From Irpex lacteus (taxonomy: Eukaryota > Basidiomycota > Agaricomycetes > Polyporales > Irpicaceae), in assembly GCA_001986395.2 (NCBI GenBank), contig MQVO02000028.1:248001-312000 (forward strand): a stretch of 64,000 nt of DNA. The letters are read 5' to 3'. The notes beneath the pieces are model-generated. The model did no database searches. It saw only the letters and a program-made list of their open reading frames with translations, and was not told the origin of the DNA. Made by a program: the position numbers and the translations under genes. Within the stretch, counting starts at the first letter, position 1; every line of letters begins with the position of its first letter. Positions 24,991 to 35,618 of this stretch are shown here, one piece after another.

Positions 24991-25911
24991 CAATGGTAAG
25001 TGTCTTCTGTGGCAGCTATGAAATCTCCGACATGAACTGACGGTAGTATGACAGCCGTACATAGTCTAGAAGAAGAGGAATTAGATGTATTGCTTAATGT
25101 GTACTCAGTCGCTCCGAACTGCGTGATAGTTTGTTCAGACATTCCCGATCTCGCGAATATGTTGGCGGCTTCCGGTTGTTGGAAGCAATGAGCACAGGTA
25201 TCTGCGTGTGAAGTCCATTAAGTGAGCGCTCATCCTGTAGCACTGCGACCGTCATCACGTCCTGCGACGACGCGGTCACCGGTGATTTCTGCGCTCTTGT
25301 CTCGACAGATCATCTTAACTGTCGACCATCTCTACCTTAGGAACTTGATTACAGCCACCTGTTTGCCATGGAGAATCACCGTGGCCAGAACCGCCGTGGG
25401 ACTCTTTCTCAGAGACAAGCCCATCAAGCCCGCGGACGACATTCATCGGAAGATGGCCACCCCAAGTAAGCTGTGCAATGTATTGTCTCTAGGCACGTTA
25501 ACATTGTTCTTATGCGCCGTATCATGATTATAGGCTTGCGATGGCGCTGATAGCAATCAGCTCGGGCACTTAGCGTCAGAGACATGTCTCATGCACGATT
25601 CGATCCTCAGCTGCCGAAGGTACCAGATGATCATCTGCCCCATGTCATGGTATGGTGGTACTACCATCTAGTTGTTGGTGGTTCATCTTCGCGCTCTTCG
25701 GCAGAATCAGGAGTTTATATAGGTCTGCGAGTGCGCTGGCCAATTCTTCAGTCCCTTCCATCTTTACGGCCGCTGTGCAGGTACGAGAACTTTTAAAATA
25801 TCCTCGCATGAAGTCGAGCGCATGCTGATGATGCGTATCTGAAATAGCCCTTTGTCCTACCTTCCGATATTGATCGTCGAGTTTCTGCCATACTCAGTCA
25901 CGCCGTTCGCA
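24991..25911. other. Intergenic between two secreted-protein genes
   Basis: About 0.9 kb; plus-strand frame 25222-25527 is open (101 codons) but has no recognisable features. Confidence 0.45.
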
Positions 25912-26374
25912 ATGTCTTTCAAGCTCGCCTTCTTCGTCACTGTCCTCTCGTCGATTTCTCTCGCATTCGCTGCTCCAATGCCCCAGGCCGGCGGAGCCCC
26001 AGACATCAACTCCATCATTGCGTCGCTTCGAGCGGGGTTAGTCCGATATATCGTCCGCTCCTCTGACAAGTCGCTGATACTCTTGTCACAGCGAAAGTGG
26101 CGGATTGTTCGCTCCTCTAACCCTTCCGTATGAGTTCTTCACATTGTTTATGTATGTTTGGCGTGTTGACTACAGATCGTTTAGGACTGCTACTGCTGTT
26201 CCTGGTGTTTTCGAGGCTGCCCCAGTACATGCCGCACCAGTACAGAAGAGAGTTTTCACCGGTGGTGCGCCACCGCTCAACCCAGCAATCATCGACAGGC
26301 TCAAGCAAGCGTAAGCTCTTTCTAAAATCGGCCTTTGTGTGATAACCTTCCTAAACTGTTTTAACAGTCAGTAG
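25912..26374 (+). CDS. Small secreted protein with internal repeat and KR site, 100 aa
   Basis: Exons 25912-26036, 26092-26127, 26176-26310, 26368-26374. The protein would end at almost the same residue if the last intron were kept, because GCG TAA follows. The signal peptide MSFKLAFFVTVLSSISLAFA precedes APMPQ. Two related segments, GGAPDINSIIASLRAG and GGAPPLNPAIIDRLKQA, flank a spacer; the second copy follows a dibasic KR (APVQKR|VFTGG), a Kex2-type cleavage site. This is the layout of Kex2-processed repeat peptides known from fungi, but with only two divergent copies. No Cys. Function unknown. Confidence 0.68.
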
Positions 26375-26996
26375 AGGCACGATTAGCAGTGAAAGACCCA
26401 AGTCAGTAGGAATGTACTGGTATCATTCCTTGATTGTCTTACTCGACAAGACCATGAGTAGTAGATATCTGGAGGACTTTGGACTTACGGACCTGAAGTA
26501 TGCAACCTTGATTCTTGAATGTATCATACTAGTCGATTGCTGGGACAAAGAATGGGACAAATACTTGTACTAAGCACCATGTCATGCTTTTGTAAAACCT
26601 GGGATAGCAAGCTGTCCTAGAATGATGTGAACCGGCGATGGTCTGAAATTTAGATGGTCGAGCGGAGGAAGTGATGCTTCTGTGCCGATGAAGTGATCCG
26701 CCTCTCTACACGGCGCGCCCTCCAAGTGACGCCGGCGTGGCAGACTTGAACACGAACAGCCTGAGTGACCTCGTTGTGCTGAGACTATTTCGTTGGAGTA
26801 GTCGAAACGTAAGTGAATCATTCAATGGCAAACAACGTTGGCATTAACTATGAACAAAGGCAGATCACCTGGTAGGATACTTATCCGTTAGGTACCGAGG
26901 AAGTAGTTACTCCGAGTCGAACGATATAAGTAAACATACAGGTACTCATGTCGGAATCGAGTACTTTGCATTCTCAGCTAAATATACGCACAGACG
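26375..26996. other. Intergenic
   Basis: About 0.6 kb with no supported gene. Confidence 0.5.
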
Positions 26997-28433
26997 ATGG
27001 AAACGGCGCCAGCTATTGTGCCTCCATACGAACTACGGTCGCTCGTTGATGCTGTTCTTGATGATAGTGGTAAGCAACGCCATCCTCCGTAAATATTGAC
27101 TACTGCTAAGTTTTGCTGGGTACGGTATACTAGTATCATTAGTAGATGCTCCAAAAATACAATGCGCGCAAGCAATAGGCAAGAGCTACCCTTGCAACAT
27201 GATTCCGTTTTTCTCACGCCATGGAGTGTAGGTCCTGACCTGTACGCTGGATGTTCAAACGGAGAGCTTTTGCGGCTTTCACTACATCGTAGTAACCCTT
27301 CGGAGGTTCGTTCGTTTTACAATGCGTTACACGTATGTTAGTGAAAGTGTTTTCAGATAGGTTCATATTCGCTAGTGTCTCGCCAAAGCATTCCATCCGG
27401 CAAAGCCATCGACGACATAGTTCTCACAGCAAGTATATCCCGCGCTTTAATTCTGTCAGGTAATCACACAACCCTATATGCTCGATAGAACTTTCAATAA
27501 ACATATCACAGATCGTAATATCTTCATATATACCTTGCCCAACCTCGATCTCGTAGGGATACAGCCTTTACGGAACGTCGTCACGTTCGCTGTCGACGAA
27601 CAGCATTTGCGGCGAGGCCCTCCCAAATCAGAGAGTATGGAACAAGTTGACCCCATTGACCTATGTGTCCTCAAGAGGACCTCTATCGCACTGTACAGCT
27701 TGCGGGAAAGACTCATCTTTCAGAAGGTCGGTGAGATACTCGTCATTACCGAGGAACTCTTCTCATGCTGCCAGCAGGATATACCTCTTCCGTCTCGAGC
27801 CACGCTTGCCAGAAGAACGGGCAAGTATCTATGCGTTGCTGATCAGCAATTCTACAACATGATAGATCTTGAGGCAGCTTCCCTTTTCCCATTGCTTCCA
27901 CTATCGCAAGCTGAAGGGTCTGGACCTGTCAAGCCGTTCATCATAGTAATCAGCGACAACGAATTCTTGATTCTATCATGGACGGGAGCTAGCACCCTCG
28001 GGCTCTTCATCACAGGAGATGGAGATCCTGTTCGCGGTACTCTCGAATGGCCGACGCATCCCAAAGCTGTCGGCAAGTTACTTCCGCTCCAAAGATCAGA
28101 CTATCATGCTGATTTCTGAAGGCAGCCTTTGACCATCCACATGTGATGACACTCATGGCCGATGATAGTATCGAAATATACAGCATCGAAACTCAGACCC
28201 TGGTTCAGACAATCCCACCCCCGGTTCAGCCAACGAGTTTACCGCTGCCGTTCTCCCTTGACAGAGCGGCGCTCTTCTCGGCATGCAATGGTCTGTTCGT
28301 GCCTTCGGCGCAACGCTCGACGAAACTGCGAATAACGTCTGTGCCTCTCCTACGAAATGCGAAGAAGCCCAACGCGAGTGTCAGTTCTCTGCCCAACGAT
28401 GATCTGGAGTCTGAAGTGATTGATCCCTTGTAA
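26997..28433 (+). CDS. CNH-domain protein, truncated Vps39/Vps3 (TGFBRAP1)-like
   Basis: Six exons: 26997-27069, 27232-27305, 27357-27459, 27512-27726, 27778-28072, 28126-28433; 355 aa. It matches the N-terminal citron-homology (beta-propeller) domain of Vps39/TGFBRAP1 tethering subunits that act with Rab GTPases on endosome-vacuole traffic: LYAGCSNGELLRLSL, FIYTLPNLDLV, RNVVTFAVDEQHL, KRTSIALYSLRERL, NEFLILSWTGASTLG, GDPVRGTLEWPTHP, SIEIYSIETQTLVQ. Whole proteins are about 1000 aa; here the frame stops just after the propeller and the clathrin-repeat part is missing. Intron 5 has a GC donor (GCAAGT). It may be a truncated duplicate of the cell's full-length gene. Confidence 0.78.
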
Positions 28434-28619
28434 AATCTGAGGCACGTTCATCGAATTGTTCCAAGCCTGGGCCCCTGTGGTTGCTGATACTGTCACTTCT
28501 CATTGAAACAGTCACTACCATGTCATTCCTTTGTCGCTCATCTTTGCTCAGGTCCTAAATACATACTCGTACATCACAAGGCGCTGATCTTGATACAATG
28601 CTACACATACGCTACGGTC

Positions 28620-30427
28620 CTATACAAGCTGTGCCTTGTACATGCTCCTCCCTTTCAACGGCACGTCCGGTTGATAGCCCAGATCGCCCTTACCGAGTAA
28701 AGAGACAGCTGTAGTCCCTGTTATCTCAGAGTCAGAGCTACGAGGTAGGCTATGCCCATCATCTCCATCCTCGAAGTCGCCTTCCACATGCAGCGAACCT
28801 CCGAGAGGCCCTATGAACGAGCTTGATGGTTGTGAGGCGAAGCGAAGGTCGGTAAACTTCGATGTTCGGAACGAATCCGTGCTATCTAGACCCGCATTCG
28901 CTTCGTCTCCTCGAAGGTCCAAGATGAAACGTGAGATAAGAATCGAGGTTAGCCTGTGTAATGTGTTAGCGACAAGTCAAAAGAAGCAAAATCTTGGTGA
29001 CGAACGTATCGATCATGGCAGGCATGTTGTTGAAAGCCTACGCAAAAGCTGCAGTCAGAGAAGGAAGAAGTAAGCAAACACCTGACGAACCTCAACACGA
29101 ATTGAGAGCATGCTAAGCACGTTCAAACACAATAACGTGCTATAAGAAGACTTTAGCAGTGTCTCTGTTTTCAGATCGCGTTACTTACACGAAGTACGTA
29201 GTTCCTATAGAAACGCGTAGGTTAGTCAGATTACAGGGGATCTGCCAATTCCTACGAAGACATACCATCACGAAGTATGAGAAAGGATAGTCCCTGGCGC
29301 CGTCCATGGGGATTGGCTGATCTTAGTGCCTTCTGAATGTCGACGGTTTTCGCCCATGTAAGCGCGATGACAACGCTCTCGAAAAGAATACTAAAGATAG
29401 TGCCGAAAATAACTGTTCACGCATGACGCGATCATGAACAACGATCAAGGTTGAGTAATTTAGTACGTACAACTACGGCAGATGGTCAGTTGGTGTGTAA
29501 AGCGTAAACCAAGCAGAGGAAGGTACGTACAAGAATTCATCGCTATTGATATCGCGGAAGGCCAAATTGGAATGTTGTCCGCAGCCTGTAAGCGGAGGGG
29601 GGAAGGCCGAGAAAACGAGTGTTGTCACATAGTACTATATCGGTGGGTCGGATTACGGCAGAATAAATGCTTGATATAAATATTTCACTTACAGTGTTCA
29701 CGATGGGATATATCAACCCGAGTGCCAATACACAAGCAAAAACCTTTGAGTCCCGATTCCAAATGGCGTACATGCGGATTGCAGCGAAGACTACGCAAGT
29801 ACGTATTTGAGTTAGTGAGCCATGCTGCAGGTTAGAAGTAAGTACCGCACTCACCTGCAACGACCAAATACATAGTAATCGTACAACCTTCGCTGAACCG
29901 CCACACAACGTTGCAGCTATATGGCGTTTGTCGTCAATATTGAGACTTGTCTCAAGGAAGATGCACTCAACATCTATAGATAGCCGTTTGAATCCACTTA
30001 TCGAGATAGAGATAAATTAGTACTCACCCTGTCTGCCGTGTGTTCGAATTGGCCCTGCCATGACACCGCCTGAATCATCCTGAACCCCCTATTGCACATG
30101 ACTACATATCGATTGAGCAGGAATAGGATCGTTGCCGTGGACGTCTTGCGTGACCATATGCATTTGATTTCTCGCGGCAGAGTCAAGAAGTACTCATAGA
30201 TGAAGAGGGCTTTACGCATCTATTCAGTAAATGGTATCATATACTTATTCAAGGCACATACCGGTCGCCGCAACTTCTAAGGTGATAGCAATGTCCCTAC
30301 GCGACCAAATTAGCCTACATGGTGAAATACACCGCCTTTACGACACCACCTACACCGACTCCCAATATGCGATGAAATCCAGGAATGCGTTAGAGTCATC
30401 CAGAGGGCCAGCCTGCGACGTCGACAT
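28620..30427 (-). CDS. DUF6533 seven-helix membrane protein, paralog E
   Basis: Thirteen exons: 30427-30354, 30296-30262, 30209-30028, 29973-29972, 29916-29855, 29790-29693, 29634-29531, 29472-29471, 29412-29266, 29204-29189, 29139-29091, 29037-29006, 28953-28620; 378 aa. Start MSTSQAGPLDDSN, first exon ending FIAYWESV. Signature YEYFLTLPREIKCIWSRK and LFLLNRYV; FAAIRMYAIWNRD; LFESVVIALTWAKT; end TSILISRFILDLRGDE with an acidic tail. Its 2-nt exons are AT and TT. It is closest to paralog F, on the other strand 16 kb away (FSEGCTITMY against FSDACSILVY). Confidence 0.86.
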
Positions 30428-30458
30428 GGTGCCTGTTCAGCTGCTCAGCAGCCTTGCC

Positions 30459-31420
30459 AGAAGGAGAGGGCGATGTGGAGGGCGCAACGTCTCGGAAGTC
30501 GCACGCAGCAGGAATATGTAGCTGGCATCAGAGCTTCCTCCCAGCGCCCGTGCGCGCTCAGATCCCTGTGTTGCCCTGAGATCAAAAGATCTCGGCAGGT
30601 ATACGCCTCCCTATCCCCTCAGCAACGGACGCGTTTCCCGTCTCCACCTATCATCGGTCTCACCCGCAAGTCCCCGGATCAATGAGAACGTGGGTCGCAC
30701 GATCGCAGGTGTCGTCGCCAGGATAAGTGGTGGGCACCGTTGGTACGCCACGAAGTGATATAGTAGTCCTATGCACGGTGAATCGCTTCTGGCTATCAAT
30801 ACGTGGACGTTCATTAAGTAAACTGATCTCTGGAGTGCTTACCCAGGTAAATAAACACTCTGTAGCGCGTAAGTGATAATGTGCCTTGCTCTGATGTGCC
30901 AGCCCGAAGTTTGAAGGGTGAAACGGATCGAGCGGAGGACGATTATAAGCAAAAGCAGTGCGTTATGGCTGTCCTCCCTCCCTGATTTTCTTGTTAAGTG
31001 TGATGATTCTGGGCCCTCCCAGGATTGACGACGTTGCCAGCCTGTAATACAAGTAGACGACCTATGGCACTCGAGAGCATCATTCAGGTTGGGGCCTCGG
31101 GGTTGCGAAGACTCTGGACATGGGACGTTGGAGGCCGGTGCACTCAGCGTTGCCAAATCAGCGAACAAAGCTTTGCTCATACCATAACTGTAAGTAGAAC
31201 GTATCGCCGGGTAAGTCGATCCATCCATATCAAAGGGCAAAGTGATGAGTCACCTGGTTCAGGTAAGCATAGCAGCATGATGAGGCCACCAATAGCAGCA
31301 AGGAGTTCCACGTATTGATGTTCTGACATCAGGTTGCAATGACAATGAGGAGCGTCAACAAGGCCGAGTTCACCTATCATATGAGGGAGCAATAATTAGC
31401 TTCTGAGACCCGAGGAGTCG
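30459..31420 (-). pseudogene. Decayed ninth DUF6533 copy
   Basis: Directly upstream of paralog E on the same strand are diverged pieces in the right order: ELLAAIGG (like the exon-6 VFAAIRTY), LATLSAPASNVPCPE (like the exon-7 LVFSAFPPPLTGCGQ of E), LLLLIIVLRSIRFTLQ (like FEGIVLVVTWIRTFGTLR), and a C-terminal FDLRATQGSERARAL (like FILDLRE). The DUF6533 signature exon is not found and the exon borders do not close into one frame. I read it as the remnant of a tandem copy. Confidence 0.5.
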
Positions 31421-32848
31421 GGATCTAGTACACACTCAACTGCATTGAAGGGAACGAAGGGCCGTGGGCTTCGTATGATCTACCCTTGAAGTACGACCAC
31501 AAAGGGCTAGTGTGACTTCGTACATGTTGCGTCGGCGAAGTATTCTATAGGAAACATGAAAAAGTTTGTAGTTATCGCGAGAACCAGACTTGGATATTGC
31601 CTTGCTTGTGTTCGGCAGCTCTAACTGATAGGCACATGATGGTCAGAATCTTTCCAACGACAGCGGTGACACGGGCCTGTCAGTACGCACCTCATCACTG
31701 ATTAACATATACCGTATTGAGCTGACTGGTGTGTGTAGAACATTTCCGTTTACAGATATTACACGCATAGGATATAGAGAGAATAAGAGATGGCACTCAC
31801 ACTGCAATCCGAGTCACAGTTGTGGATGGAGTTGCTGCGCGCGCTCAGCGGGTGTACGGGGGACGAAACAGTTGATGGAATTTGGTTCAAGACCCCGAAC
31901 ACCAGCTCGCTTGAGCATCACATGCATCACAGGCCACGGCGCCTCGAATCTCTTTCTGTGTGCACCATTACAGGACGGAACGTCTCCCCCTTTCTTACGA
32001 TATGCAACTCAGTGATACATGTCCACAAAACTACACGTCTGAATGTTGAAGGGAGCCTCGCATGCATGCAGGTTGTTCACTTGAGTAACATGACGATTTG
32101 CTGGAAGTCTGGGACGTTGACTGCCAGTAGTAAGTCAGTACATCCACACCAGCATACCGTATTAACCGTCTCAAATATCCCATAAAGGCACTGATCATAC
32201 ATCTCGAAAACCACCCACATCGTCGACGTCCAAGCCTGATCTCACACACGCCGCCCCGACCGTCCGACGCACAACACACGCCATCCGACTCTCCAGCGAT
32301 GACAAGCTGGTCAGATCCTGCCCATCGGTATACGAGGTACCTATGTACTGCAACTGGTACTTGCATACCGATCTCAAGTGCTCTGATGTAGAGCGTGGTC
32401 GCTGCACAGCCTTTGCCGTCGAGTATTGATGATCTTCATTGCACAACGGGATTAAGTCAGCTCAGTATGAAACGCTGATGCGCATGCGTGCAATGACCGA
32501 TCAATCAACGGGTACTCACGCGCACGGTCAATGTCGTGTTCCTCGCCGGGGTATAAATGTGCATTATCGTGTGGTGCGTGCTTCAGTTTTGCTTTCGTCT
32601 TCGCCTTCTCTTTCTCTTTCGTTTTCTTCGATTTTTTTAGGTACTGAGTGGTAAGTCCTGGCCTATATGCGAACTATCAGATTATCCAAACACTAACTAT
32701 CATGTTCGTTCCTGGTTCCAGCCTCTTCCTTCTTTTCGCCCTTCACATTTTATACGCTTCAGTCGTATTCTTCACTCTTTATTCTTATCCTCACCTTTCA
32801 AAACATTCTCACCTTCATCGTCCACTTCCTTTACATAACATATCCAAC
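31421..32848. other. Intergenic with one doubtful ORF
   Basis: The plus-strand frame 31790-32185 (131 codons, start MALTLQSESQLWMELLRAL) is open but unrecognised. A T-rich pyrimidine run near 32590-32640 and the signals after it look like the promoter and leader of the secreted-protein gene at 32849. Confidence 0.4.
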
Positions 32849-33320
32849 ATGCGTTCCACTTTCTTCGCTATTGCGGTTCTTTTGGCTGCCGTGCTCCCCG
32901 CGTCTTCCGCTCCCATGTGCGTAAACCGTCATCTCCGTCACATCCAACAGCCTGCGAACTGACTTTCATTGCATCTCATTTAGCCCTGCAAACGAAGCCT
33001 CAGGAGCTCTCAGCATAACCAAAGGTATCACAGGCGTATTCGGTGAACTCACCGATCCCGACACCCCCGTATACGTCGGTGACGCTCAGTAAGTCGTCAG
33101 AATAACTCATAACATTCACATATACCTAATTGACACCGTGTACCGTGAAATCAGCGACAAACGCGAAGCCCGCGTCGAAGACCCCGACCTCTTGCATATC
33201 ATCTACAGCAACGCACCACCACCGCCTATAGTAGGTGGACAGGAGAGCGGCGCACTCGAGGGCCCATCGGCCTCGGGACATAGCAAGAGTCCTGGAGAGG
33301 GTGTATCTGGCACACAGTGA
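32849..33320 (+). CDS. Small secreted protein with KREA site, 112 aa
   Basis: Exons 32849-32916, 32984-33088, 33155-33320, all GT-AG. The signal peptide MRSTFFAIAVLLAAVLPASSA is followed by an acidic, Cys-free mature chain. The third exon begins HDKREARVEDPD; KR followed by EA is the classical Kex2/dipeptidyl-aminopeptidase processing context of yeast alpha-factor precursors. The C-terminal part is Pro/Gly/Ser-rich (APPPPIVGGQESGALEG). No family recognised. Release of a processed C-terminal peptide is inference. Confidence 0.65.
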
Positions 33321-33697
33321 GGAGTTTAGCTGCTTTTCGTCGATGTCGTAGGATTCTGATTTGGTGTGGTTGTGAAGTGACTGAAAGCAACAAGCCAACT
33401 CAGGCAATGCGATTGAGTGCTAGTCACTCACATATCTACGTCTACACGATACGCGGAAACTCCTTACTACGTAGTACTGCGCTACAAGCGTACTCACGGA
33501 GTTTTGAGTAGTCGTTCCGCGCGTAGGAGAAACCCCTCCGCCATCTTCAAGACGGGTTGACCGGTTAGCCGACTGACCAACGGCTTGGACTACTGAGCGA
33601 GCTCAATAGACCAAGGCGGAAGATGTATGTGCTGGGAACCTTTCGATAGTCCCAGTCTCAGGTACGTTAGATACAAGGGCACTTTGTAGATATTAGA
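33321..33697. other. Intergenic
   Basis: No feature supported between the secreted-protein gene and the MITE. Confidence 0.5.
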
Positions 33698-33977
33698 CAC
33701 TGCGTAACCAGTGTCATCTTTCCAGAGGAAAGATGCTAGAAAAGCTGACGAATAAATGTTTACATTTTCGGCGGCTTTTCGCGCGGAAAGATGTGTTCTT
33801 TTTCCTTCATTTTTTCCAACATCTTTCTCGAACTGTATTGCATTCCGACATTTTTATCTACCTTGATTTGGACTTTTTCCTTCGGAAAAGGCGACTATAA
33901 AGTAAGTATTTTTTCTGGCATATTTTTCGATATACCTCTTGTTTTTCCTTCAAAAATATGACACTGGTTACGCAGTG
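33698..33977. mobile_element. MITE with 20-bp terminal inverted repeats (CACTG...)
   Basis: CACTGCGTAACCAGTGTCAT at 33698-33717 is repeated perfectly in reverse complement at 33958-33977. The outer flanks are AGA on both sides (33695-33697 and 33978-33980), a candidate 3-bp target duplication. The 280-bp element is AT-rich, has no coding capacity, and holds a nested 9-bp hairpin (CATCTTTCC/GGAAAGATG, 33715-33735). CACTR ends with a 3-bp duplication are the marks of CACTA-type (CMC) DNA transposons, so this is probably a non-autonomous member; the 3-bp duplication alone is weak evidence. Confidence 0.82.
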
Positions 33978-35618
33978 AGATGACACAGTCATTTTGTCCG
34001 CTCGAGGTCGTGGTTATGGATGTGCGAGCTTATTGTATCATCGAACGCGTGTTTTCGGAGGGTGTATCTGGCCTCTGGAGTACTGAGTACTGAGTGCTAG
34101 GAGCCTCAGCGCATGTCGACGCGGCTATGAGCACACTTATGGTCTGTTGACTCATGAATCGCTCTCATGGGAGAGGACCTCCACGATCCACGATCCTCGA
34201 GGCAACAGACACGTGCTGACTATATATATACTACGATGTGTGCCCAGTAAGCTTGGGCTGGAAGGAGCTTGTATGTAGCTGGGCTGTATGTATAATGTGA
34301 GGTGGATTTGTCTTTTGGAACTTTTTAGGGAAGCAGCGGATCTCTGAGTCTGATGGTAGACATGCATATCTTGTCGAAGCGTGCATGCTCGAATTCAGAA
34401 AGAGGTTAGTTTGATTCGAATTGGAGGAAGGCCTTGATTTTGACCTCGGAAGATACGTAGGAGTATGAGCTGCCATATGCGACATAGAGAACGTGATAAG
34501 ATTTAGAATCTACGAGACCTACCTGCACCGTCTGAAAAGAGAAGAAGCTACGTGAGCACGTTTGAACCATAAATACATCTGCCATATTCACACCTTTAAC
34601 GTTTAACATCAAGCTCTTGTCGAGCAGCATCGCCGGTTCATCTCATGCGAACGTGGATTGCCAACAAGAGCGAAATGAGATTTCGAAAAGTCGAGGGCAC
34701 CATGGCCTGAGGGCCTGAGGATCATTTGTGCACGCAGCGACATCGATTTAAGTAACCATTTTTGTCTCTGCTTTGGCCTGCATTAATATTATTATTAGAG
34801 TGATACGCTCCCGTCTGTAAGCATATACTCGTAGATCTGTGCAACCACTGATGCACTCCACTTCCATTTATACCTTCTTATTCTTACAGGCGAAGGCCCT
34901 GAAGAACGAAGAGACAATTGAAGGCATCCGGAGATGAACGCAGACATCTAACATACTAGTAAGAGTACAACCGTGCTCATTTTGTACGGTTCCCTGTTCA
35001 CGAGAGCAAGTAAAGGACGGGCTCGGTTCGGATTAGAAGGACGGGGTTGATGAGCTGGATCCAAAACGGCGTTGACATCCTGCCCGCGAGAGTGAGTGCC
35101 GTCTCTGCCAAAGAGAACGCAATACAACTTACCGTGACTAGGGGCCCGGGTGCCTCTCATGCCTTCGCGTTCTGAAAAGCATATAAGCAGATATATACAT
35201 CTGCACAATAATTCTACTCACACCGTTAACCTGCAGTATTCGCCGGTCGACGCTGACGTTTGAGCCTCTATGAAGGCCAGTTCAGATCGGTCAAATCCTG
35301 CCAGCATGATCTAACCCGTCTCTGAACCCCTCATGCGTATGAGCATCTGCTCGCGTGTCGATGCCGTCTTCGAATCAGCTTGAACGGGCTTCCGAGTCAT
35401 GCATCATGCATCATGGGCTTTACAGCTGTACCCAGAGGACCTGGAGTAAGTATGTACCACTGTGACACCAAGACTGTGACACAACTTGCACTTACGAGGC
35501 ACGCTTCTCGTACATCGATATCTTCTGCGTGAGAGTGACGCAGACCAGCGAACGCGTCGCCCATCCGCGCGTGAGAAAACAAACACGTGATCGCGTTATG
35601 ATCACCTCCCTCACTTAG
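33978..35618. other. Intergenic, no recognised gene
   Basis: About 1.6 kb. Short minus-strand frames (for example 34630-34406) lack any family mark. A repeated ATGCATC occurs at 35398-35413. Confidence 0.45.

Noticed and set aside
32703..32962. Upstream ATG giving a 104-residue hydrophobic protein before the secreted-protein start
   Set aside because: It reads through the likely promoter and leader (His/Leu/Pro-rich text) and through the GTGCGT donor; the ATG at 32849 gives a standard signal peptide and three phase-true exons.
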